NCBI RefSeq assembly: GCF_964355755.1
Contig: NC_092674.1
Span: forward strand, 31,236,001-31,300,000
From: Antedon mediterranea
Lineage: Eukaryota; Echinodermata; Crinoidea; Comatulida; Antedonidae
Direction of reading: 5' to 3'
Length of the DNA: 64,000 nucleotides
A model generated the notes under the pieces. The model was not told the DNA's origin, did no database searches, and saw only the letters and a program-made list of their open reading frames with translations. The first letter of the stretch is position 1, and every line of letters starts with the position of its first letter. A program made the translations under genes and the position numbers. Below, piece by piece: positions 39,801 to 55,721 of this stretch.

Positions 39801-40071
39801 GAAATCTGTGCACAATTTTTATATGCAGTCCATCGTTTAAATTGATAATTAGACTGATCTAAATTACCCTGTATAAAGACACATTTGTTTTTACTTTATA
39901 AATGCTATTTACATTTTTAACAGAGTCTACTAAATTATGATAATTGTTTGTGTTAAACCAGAATTTCACTCTTTCCTGGTAAACAAAGGGATAATAAACA
40001 TAGCGAACAATTATGATTGAATCAGGAATTGCGGACCTTCAACAGAGTACTCAATAATCAGTCATAGCTAC

Positions 40072-43000
40072 TCAACTTAGCATATTTTTCAGTTGTGAAG
40101 CTGGAACTTTATTTACATTCAAGTTGAAAAGAATAGAACGAAAATTGAGCGCCAAAAAGGCATCATCATGCTGACTACAGCTGTGAATCAGGTCTTGAAT
40201 GATGGTTGAAAAGCCAAGCACCTCAAAAAATCTCTTGTTCGATCTTCAAAAATAAAAGACACAAACAATTGTACTTCTCTGTGTGATTACGTCAAGGCCA
40301 TCAAACACATTAAACAGTGCTTTCAAAGTTGATTACATTAAAGAAAGAAAATGTATACCATCAGAAGGTTCTCTATATTTATACAAATATACTATTTGTA
40401 CAGCAATTAAGTTTGCCTTTGTTTAATCCTGTCACTGTCATGGGTTTGTTATATTTATTGTATTATCATGTTTTTAATTGACGAAATAAATGAAATGAAA
40501 TGTGAGCTTACAAGGTGCTGGAGATTTTTTGCTGTGATATCTCAGCAAATTTGAAGAGGTAATAGGTTGGTTTTATATCACCATTTATAGGTCCATGACA
40601 AAAAGCATGAAAAGTCAATCAGTCAAATCAGAAAAGAAATCGTGATACAGTGCATTTATCATGATAAATAAACAGGAAGCTTGGTTGGTTTTATATCACA
40701 AAAATTAAGACAAGTCAATCAATTAAAAAAAAGAAATCATGATTTAAAATAAACAGGAACTTTGGTTGAAGTGAATTTCCTTTTAAGCTCAAGATTGTTA
40801 TTCTTCAACTATACATTTTATTCAACTAGAAATTATAAATAAATGTTTATCTCCTGAAGGCAGTCTCATAAATCAACACTTTTAAAATTTATCTTATGTA
40901 AAATATTTACTGAAATAAAATTGTTTTAATGAACTCAAAAGTTGAAACAGTAGAAGCCTTAGGATATCTACGACCTTACCCCGATGTGTCATTACAAATC
41001 TGTTATTTTTATAAAATAGCTATTTATTTTACTCTTAGGAAAATGTTATCTTTTAATATGTAAAATAGTTAACGAAGTAATGTATAAATAATAAATACAG
41101 ATATGGAATCATTAAAAGGCATGATAACTGCCTATGATTTTTTTTTTGTAAATGAAGAAACAGAAACAGAAAATTTACAAGTATTAAATACTTTAATATA
41201 AATGAATATTAGATCTAATTGTTAAGATTTTAAGTTGAAACTTACCTGATCTTTGACATCTTTTGCAGTATGATGCTAAGTTTCTCCAACAGTTTGTGGT
41301 CCAGGCCTGGAGTCTTCAACATTGAAAGACAACCACGAAACCAGGATTCAGTACCACAACTTTCAAGAAAAGGGCCTAATACCACTATAGAAATAAAGCG
41401 AGTATTACAGATTTTGTCAAATATTTTCATAAAAAAAAAAAGGTACAATTTATAAAATTGTATTTATTTAATAGCTTATAGGCTATAAGGCACAAATGAA
41501 TTTCTTTTTACAGTTACACCTACAGATATGAGGCAACACAAATTCCTTATAAAGCGTTGTTAAAATTGGTTAAAATTGCCTTACTTTTTTCCAAAAGTTT
41601 GTCTATCGCAAAAAGAAGATAGGTAACGTAGGTTACAACCTATAAAGTTAACATTTTTTTTTGACACATCCAATTTATTTATTGGAATGGATGGTGACAT
41701 ACCAGATTCTGTAGCCATTTGCAAGTAGATATCAACAGCCATGTTACATATCATCTTATTGGACGGTTTCATGAATGTGACAAAAAGATCAGTAGCTTGG
41801 TATTGCATGAAGAGCTCTTTGCATCTGTCCTCTTTAAGGTCACTGCGGAGAACATCAAACACCTGTGCAAGGTGGTCAACTTAAAAATATAAAGATAATT
41901 AAAACAACCTCAGTACAAGCTTAACACCAGAACATTAGTTTACTCATCCTAAAAAAGGAAATACAGATAATTAAGACAACATAAGTACAAGCTTAACACC
42001 ATAACATTAGTTTACTCATCCTAAAAAAGAAAATACAGATAATTAAGACAACATAAGTACAAGCTTAACACCATAACATTAGTTTAATCATCCTAAATAA
42101 GCAAACCTAAATCTTAAGTAGCTGACACCAAACTGCACTCATTTATTTGTCCACGTCTCCTACTATTGATTGTAAGTATTAATAAGGAATTAATCATTAT
42201 GTGGAAGAAATAATTGTTGATCTGATTGCTTGATTGATTGATTTTTGAGTTTTAACTTGAACAATTCAACTTATTTCAGACAAGTTGTCCAAATGAAACA
42301 TATAAATACAATAAAAAAGACAAGAGAAGAAAGACTGTTGCTGTACAGTACTGTATATTGTTTGTTTTAGTACCTTGTGTAAGTGTTCTTAGTATGATCA
42401 AACATGACAGAAATCTTGAATGAATGGAAGGACTTTTGAAGAAACAGCCAGATTTAGATCTTTCTGCCACGCCTATCCGTCCAACTAAAGCATCTGATTT
42501 TAGTATGTCAGCAACACCAAGCCTTGTAGCTTTAGCATCAATACTTCTAACAACACTTGGTTTAAACAACTCTTCACCAAGCCTACGATACGTTGAAGTC
42601 ATACCTGCTCCTCGCTAAATTATGTAACAAAAAATAATAAAATAAAAATGTGAAATGGATAAGGATGAAATAATTTGTCAAAATGAAGAGTTGTCTCTAT
42701 GGTAGATTATCTATTGTCATGTATCTGTGTTATTGCAAATGACACCAGGTACGTCGCTTGTGCACATATTCGGAAAAAACATAGTCTGCACCATTGTTAG
42801 AAAAGCGTAGTAGAAACACTAGTCTAGCTCCCACACAGTAAAATTTAGTGATTTGTTCCATGAAGAGAAAGGATGCATTATAACCACTTTACAAATGTAT
42901 AAAAGAAGTGACCGACCTGTGTAGATTCTTGTGATTCTATTTGAATAAGGGACCAGTAGACAAACTGTAAACAAGGTAGATGTATCCTGACACATGCTGG

Positions 43001-46000
43001 AGGCAGCTGACCAATCATTTCTACCAACTGTGGCAAAATCTACAACCAAACAAAATTCAAAAACATTAATTACTATATTATATGCACTATATATTTTTCT
43101 TTTCTTTTTTTTACAATTTTGTTATCTGTACAACGAGTCTTTAGATTAAGCTTCTTTTTGGAATGGATATATTATGTCATCATGGTATTCCAAAACAAAA
43201 AGATGAATGAATGAATTAATAGAACTTTAATTTAAATTTATGAACAACAGGTAAAAGAAAAATGATTACTTTTGAACACTTTTCTCTGGTAAGTGCGACT
43301 GTTTGTGGTCTTTCAGCGACTTGTGTAGTGAATCGCAAATGTACTTCACACAACCAGTCCAACAACTGGCCTAAAATATCAAACACCAAAGGCTGTAATG
43401 ATAAAATAATATTTTAGAAGGGCACCATATCAGTACTATATTATTATTAGATTATGATAAATTATTGAATTAATGTTTTCACATCTACAGTAGCTCATGT
43501 GCACGAGTAGGGGGTTACCCCGGTGATTTACAGTAGCTCATGTGCACGAGTAGGGGGTTACCCCGGTGATCTACAGTAGCTCATGTGCACGAGTAGGGGG
43601 TTACCCCGGTGATTTACAGTAGCTCATGTGCACGAGTAGGGGGTTACCCCGGTGATTTACAGTAGCTCATGTGCACGAGTAGGGGGTTACCCCGGTGATC
43701 TACAGTAGCTTATGTGCACGAGTAGGGGGTTACCCCGGTGTGTTTTAACATCTACAGTAGCTCATGTGCACGAGTAGGGGGTTACCCCGGTGATCTACAG
43801 TAGCTCATGTGCACGAGTAGGGGGTTACCCCGGTGATTTACAGTAGCTCATGTGCACGAGTAGGGGGTTACCCCGGTGATCTACAGTAGCTCATGTGCAC
43901 GAGTAGGGGGTTACCCCGGTGATTTACAGTAGCTCATGTGCACGAGTAGGGGGTTACCCCGGTGTGTTTTAACATCTACAGTAGCTCATGTGCACGAGTA
44001 GGGGGTTACCCCGGTGATCTACAGTAGCTCATGTGCACGAGTAGGGGGTTACCCCGGTGATCTACAGTAGCTCATGTGCACGAGTAGGGGGTTACCCCGG
44101 TGATCTACAGTAGCTCATGTGCACGAGTAGGGGGTTACCCCGGTGATCTACAGTAGCTCATGTGCACGAGTAGGGGGTTACCCCGGTGATTTACAGTAGC
44201 TCATGTGCACGAGTAGGGGGTTACCCCGGTGTGTTTTAACATCTACAGTAGCTCATGTGCACGAGTAGGGGGTTACCCCGGTGATCTACAGTAGCTCATG
44301 TGCACGAGTAGGGGGTTACCCCGGTGATTTACAGTAGCTCATGTGCACGAGTAGGGGGTTACCCCGGTGATTTACAGTAGCTCATGTGCACGAGTAGGGG
44401 GTTACCCCGGTGATTTACAGTAGCTCATGTGCACGAGTAGGGGGTTACCCCGGTGTACCAGTACATCACATCCACTGGGAGACCAGTCTTTTACTGAAGG
44501 TCACCCAGTATAAATAAATAAAAATAAAAAATAACTATAACCATGATGGTAATAATAAATTAATAATATTGATGATTAAAAACAAGTTACACACCTTTTG
44601 CTGTCTTTGTAAAATCTTGCCTGCCTCTTTTTCTTGTTTAATTGCATTTTTCTCAGCTTCCAGTTGTTCCTTCACAGTTATCTTCTCCACATCACTTACT
44701 CGTTCATCATAATCTTTTTTTCTTAATATATTCTGTAATCGTCGTTGCAAATTATTGGCTTGCGTTTCAAATTTGCTGTTCATTTCTTGAGCATTGGTGA
44801 GCTTTGGACAACACAAGAATACATTTAATTTATAAATACACTAGTTACCACTAGTTACACAGTAAACAAGCATTATCAGTTCATTCAACAGTTGAGGTAA
44901 TATATTATTTTTATCATTTATTAATTAATTTATTTGAACCATATTTAATGAGGGTGATTTATCCAGAAATTGCTGATCATTTGGGACCCTTAGTCTTATT
45001 TTATCATATAGAAACTATCAAACTAGGAGCCCCAATGTACTCACCTGTTTTCTGAGAGAATCATTGCCTTGCTTTAAGGTTTCAAAGGATGCCTTCATTC
45101 TCTTTATTTCCTTATTTTTTTCTTTCAAAGAATTTTCCATTTCTAGTAACTGTGACTTGTGATCCTAATCAAGAAATTAAACAATTTAACAAAAGAATGA
45201 GAATAGAAACAGTGTTGTACAGGTTGGGAAAACCAGGATCTATCACCAAATCACAATTTTCCGATTTTACTGTATTTTTCCAAATTTAAACCAGAATTTG
45301 TTTTTTTTAAAAACACAAATTTGGTCCATCAGAGTTTGGGAATTGACTGGATATACTCTCACTGAATAAAACTAATAGCAAATAGCATAAAAAGATGATG
45401 TTGTCAATAATGACCTGCACTGACCTCTTGTAGTTGTCTCCATTTACCAGAGATTTCTCGTTGTATATTCCTCCTACTTTCATCATGTAGTGATTGGCTC
45501 ATGTCTTCTTGCTCCTCCAGAAGCCGTTCTCTTTCATAAACCTCTTGCTCTCGCACTAACACCTCATATTCTCTTTCTTTCAGGATTTCGTTTTCTTCCT
45601 AAATAAAAATAATAATACATAGCAAAAAATAATAAAACAGAATATACAGAAGTCTAATCTAAAGCTCTGTCAACACTATCAAACTTTATGTGACAAAAAA
45701 ATGTGATTTTCCCATATATGGACATGATGATGTCATATCACTACCATATTTGGGAATATCACCACCATATTGGGGCATATTACACTTTTTCAAACTAGTT
45801 TGATAATGTAGACAGAGCTTTATGAATTCAGGGGTGTCCAGTTTATGGGGTCTGGACTTCCCTAAACTTTAGAACATGCAGTTGCAGACCTCAAGTACTT
45901 ATTCTACTCTGGTTTGTTAAAGAAGACCTAATTCTTTTTTTTTCTTATTGTCAGACAAAACTCTGGATTTGGCCCAGTATATATATCCATTTTCATGTCC

Positions 46001-47395
46001 AAATGTTAATAAATGGAATTAATCTTCCACTGATGAATGAATGTTACCTTTAAACGGTTTCTTATAAGATTCAACTCAGCATACACATCATGCATGTTAT
46101 GACGTTCCTCCTCTACATCTTTTCGTCGACCCTTCTGTCTTGGCCTGGCAGACTTCTTGTACAAAGAACTAGTGGAAACATCAGACTCTTTTAAAATGCT
46201 TGGACTCTGCGAGTAATTCTCATTTTTGGTGGCAGTAGTATCTAAAGAAAAGGATAAAAACAAGTCCAAATTTAGATCAGTTCTTGAAATATATTGCAAT
46301 ATTCTACTCTAGCATTACTTATAATTAAACAAATATTTATTTAATATAATTATCTAAAAGAGTCTAGTTTGACAAAATATGTGTGATGTGCCTAAATACT
46401 GTATGGAAGTGATATGCCCAGATATGGTATTGATATGACATTATCATGTCCATATATGGGCACATCAAATTTTTTTTGCTGTTTTTTGCTTAAAAATGAG
46501 TTTAGAAAATGTAACATACTAACCATAACTTCTGTAGCTAGATTTCCCATCTGGGGTCAACATCCTCAACGATTCATTGGCCACTTCAAGACGTTCACTA
46601 CTGATCTTTACTATTTTGTACATTTCTTTCAGAGCGCGGTTGTAATGGCGTCGCTCTGGGCTGGACAGTTGACCAGGAGTCCATTCTGTGCTGATATAAT
46701 CCATAGATGGGGACTTCATAGAGGGCAGAGTAACTTGATTAAACAAAAAATGAAAATTTAAATTGGAAATTTACATTCATTTATTATAATATAGTAATTT
46801 TATAAAAGTACAATTAATTAGCCTGCCTAATATTCATTAGTGCATTAAGATAAGGTTTTTTATGGACATAATAGGCCTACTTATAGGCCTACATAAATGT
46901 AGCTAGTTTAGTATTTAAATGCATAGATTATTAGAACCTTCTTCAGCTATTGTTGTTGGATATGTAAAATCTTCAGTGTACGACTGCAATCCATTATCCT
47001 AAAAAATAAAGAAACATTATTAATTATTATAAATCACAGATTAAAATGTAAAAGCTAAGCAAGCACTGTATTTAGCTGGGTCCTACACTAGGCCTAGGTG
47101 TACTGTTTTGTAGTAGATGCCTAGTACGATTTAGGTTACAGTAACGTGAGGTCTCTCACGTCCACATAATTGGGTCCAAACGTCCACATTATGAATACAA
47201 GCTTATCAAGGCAGGGTAGCGAAAAACAATATTCGCATGCAGCAAACTAGCTAGCCTGCCTTCAAACAAGGCCTAATAAGTAATATAGCGACAAGTTAAT
47301 ATGTTTTGCCATTAGGCCTATAAAAAAAATATTACCACTTTTCCCCATATAGATCGAACCATTGGATCATCTTCATTACTCGATGATTTCATCAT
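40072..47395 (-). CDS. ccdc138: CCDC138, complete 13-exon gene, 666 residues
   Basis: Coiled-coil domain-containing protein 138, a protein linked in vertebrates to centrosomes and ciliary bases; its biochemical role is unclear. Exons (minus, 5' to 3'): 47336-47395, 46938-46998, 46524-46733, 46048-46241, 45425-45598, 45045-45164, 44595-44801, 43270-43392, 42917-43039, 42374-42614, 41703-41879, 41246-41384, 40072-40243. All joins are GT-AG with matching phases and total 2,001 bases. The length is almost that of the human protein as I recall it (about 665). Residues about 1-110 are low-complexity and 160-342 are coiled coil (EREYEVLVREQEVYERERLL). From 342 on the protein is helical and best conserved: CLQFVYWSLIQIES, FLSCLIILRTLTQ, DHLAQVFDVLRSDL, LEKLSIILQKMSKIR, and last exon FLALNFRSILFNLNV. 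The first ATG pair (MMKSS) was taken as start; the frame is open further upstream. The long intron 7 holds a 22-unit minisatellite and intron 4 holds two family-1 elements. Confidence 0.92.
41897..42101. repeat. 72-base tandem repeat, three copies, in CCDC138 intron 10
   Basis: Three units of 72 bases share AGTACAAGCTTAACACCA and AACATTAGTTTACTCATCCT. The second and third are nearly identical; the first has several substitutions and the third is truncated at its end. Intronic, with no coding role. Confidence 0.85.
43487..44455. repeat. 43-base minisatellite, 22 units in 6+5+6+5 higher-order blocks, CCDC138 intron 7
   Basis: Twenty-two nearly identical 43-base units (ACAGTAGCTCATGTGCACGA ... 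GGGGGTTACCCCGGTGAT then CT or TT). The last unit of each of the first three blocks is lengthened to 52 bases by a TGTTTTAACATCT linker, splitting the array at 43754, 43978 and 44245 into blocks of 6, 5, 6 and 5 units. The 5' flank (ATGTTTTCACATCT) resembles the linker. Each unit has a GGGG-TTA-CCCC hairpin and a GTGCAC palindrome. It fills most of a 1.2-kb intron. Confidence 0.97.
45660..45822. mobile_element. CArG-bearing inverted-repeat element (family 1), copy H, in CCDC138 intron 4
   Basis: TAAAGCTCTGTCAACACTAT at one end and ATAATGTAGACAGAGCTTTA at the other. Perfect CArG boxes CCATATATGG (45712-45721) and CCATATTTGG (45744-45753). It sits in the intron upstream of exon 45425-45598, away from both splice sites. 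Confidence 0.85.
46362..46476. mobile_element. CArG-bearing inverted-repeat element (family 1), copy I, fragment
   Basis: An internal fragment: AGTCTAGTTTGACAAAATAT, then GTGTGATGTGCC, GAAGTGATATGCCC and a perfect CArG box CCATATATGG at 46450-46459. The outer AAGCTCTGTC repeats are missing. It lies in CCDC138 intron 3, just downstream (in transcription) of exon 46524-46733. Confidence 0.7.
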
Positions 47396-48277
47396 ATATT
47401 CAATAAAATGACTAGAAAAATAGAAACATAAAAATTGTAATTTCGCGGTGATTGTTTTTTTTTTGTGTAGGGGGCGCTGTGGGAAAAACAGTAGTTGCCA
47501 GACAATCATAAAATTACTACCCAAAAAAGGACACATTTATTTTAGAACGTTCAAGAAAATAAAATGAATTTGACAGAATGACATCAATTGTATTCAATAA
47601 ATTACATTTATTATATTATTATTATGATAACATAAACCAAGCATACCTAGTCCTACATTTTAATATTATATTAACTTACATGCACAATCAACTAGGCACA
47701 CATTAAAAATGGCACTACTATAATTATTTATATCAGAATGTTGTCAGCATTTAGTACTTTCACATGGAATGTGTCAAGGTAACATTAATAAAAAATACAT
47801 TATTGCACACACAATAAAACATAGTTCCATCCACTCCCCCACCCATAAAATCTTTTTTTTTGTTAACATGGTATTAAATAGCATTGATGTACGTTTTTAT
47901 TATAATGTTAAAAATACTCAAATGAATTTTTAAGATCTTCATTAAAAAAAAAAATTTTTGATATAATTTAAAACTACTTCAACCTCCATTGTCATTGTAC
48001 TTTAACAAAACTTTTGATTTTAAAACTGGTTTGTATCATAAAACTCTAAAAAAATACTTAAATAATTGTGTGATATTCCTCCCTGTTATTTAGTAGTTGT
48101 ATTTGTGATGACTCTTATTATCATCTAAAATCAATCAACTTTAAATTAATTTATTTTGCAGAAACTACAATACACCTGAATTTATCTTATTCATGTTTGA
48201 ATGTAATCAGGTGATGTACCAAGAAATACTTTAAATCAAATTGTCTAGCTTTTCTTGAAATTTCACAGTATATTACT
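47396..48277. other. Interval between CCDC138 start and the kinase gene 3' end
   Basis: An 882-base spacer that should contain the CCDC138 promoter and the kinase 3' untranslated region. AGTTGCCAGACAATC (GTTGCC at 47494-47499), about 100 bases upstream of the CCDC138 ATG, resembles the left half of an RFX X-box; the right half is imperfect. GGGGGCGCTG nearby (47470) is the only GC-rich stretch. No further gene is seen. Confidence 0.5.
48150..48155 (-). terminator. Polyadenylation signal AATAAA of the SAM/TKL kinase gene
   Basis: AATAAA on the minus strand starts 123 bases past the stop codon of the kinase gene, the usual position for a 3' processing signal. Confidence 0.55.
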
Positions 48278-55043
<6,766 letters not shown>

Positions 55044-55710
55044 TTTGAGAGAGGAGGACTAGGCTAGTAGGCTGGCTAGGCCTCTTACACAAAAAAACAT
55101 AAACAAAATGGTTTGTTTGTTTTCAAAGAGCGCCACCAACATGTACCTATTGATTTATATATGGAACGCTTTTAGTGCCCAAAAGTATTCAAGAACAGGA
55201 CTTGGCGCGCTGCAGTGTGAAGGTGTTAGAGGCTAGTGATCCTAGGCCTTGTATTGTTTGTTTTACTTTAAATTAGTCTGCAACAATACTGTTGATCAAT
55301 TTTATACCGTTTACGTGTGTGTGCGCTCAACAGGCGTACCGCACTGGTGATTTTGACAACACACACACGTACACACACACACACGTGTCGGACCTCCCAC
55401 TTCGTGGGGAATTTCCCTTTTTGTTTAGTACACTACAATACAGGGAGTATGAGTGTAAAAAAAAACAATTGTTATTTCGACCTATCCTACTACTTTTTTA
55501 TAGACCTGGTTAAAAATACTTACGTAGATGGAGTAGAATAATCACAAATAAATATTTAATATATTGTACTGTATAGAAACATGAATAGTGACTTATTAAA
55601 AATAGGCCTATTTTTTTTATGGGAAAGATGATATTGATAGTTTTGATGTTCTACTGTCATTACCAAATGAATTCTTTATTTCAGGGGAATGCTAGGCCTA
55701 TTCATTCAAT
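55044..55710. promoter_or_regulatory. Divergent promoter region between the kinase gene (-) and FANCF (+)
   Basis: The 667 bases between the two start codons transcribe outwards in both directions. The stretch includes an E2F-like TTGGCGCGC at 55202-55210, a (CA)n run (55359-55384) and, before the FANCF ATG, an acceptor TTCTTTATTTCAG ending at 55684, implying a non-coding first exon for FANCF. No TATA box in a telling position was found. The short CG-containing island around 55200 contrasts with the AT-rich flanks. Confidence 0.55.
55359..55384. repeat. (CA)n microsatellite
   Basis: An interrupted CA run (ACACACACACGTACACACAC...) inside the kinase/FANCF divergent promoter region. Short and imperfect. 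Confidence 0.85.
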
Positions 55711-55721
55711 ATGATGAATGA
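55689..55721 (+). other. Upstream open frame overlapping the FANCF start
   Basis: An ATG in the FANCF leader, just after the 5' acceptor, opens an 11-codon frame (MLGLFIQYDE, stop TGA) whose end overlaps the main ATG (55711) in another frame. If retained in the mature mRNA it would be expected to lower initiation at the FANCF start. The frame includes a TAGGCCTA motif. Confidence 0.5.

Larger units (their letters stand above)
37340..40071. other. Intergenic region 3' of CCDC138
   Basis: No supported gene. It includes an (AT)n run at 38587-38605. An 82-codon plus-strand frame at 38899-39147 ends beside a possible GTAATC donor but matches nothing I know. A degenerate family-2-like segment with an inverted CCAAT box lies at 39536-39640. 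The CCDC138 3' untranslated region should occupy the right end. Confidence 0.5.

Noticed and set aside
43487-44455. Regular repeats that could be mistaken for a CRISPR array
   Set aside because: Units abut with no unique spacers, and the array lies in an intron of an animal gene. It is a minisatellite.
46414-46761. A 115-codon plus-strand frame
   Set aside because: It spans a family-1 element fragment and the antisense of CCDC138 exon 3.
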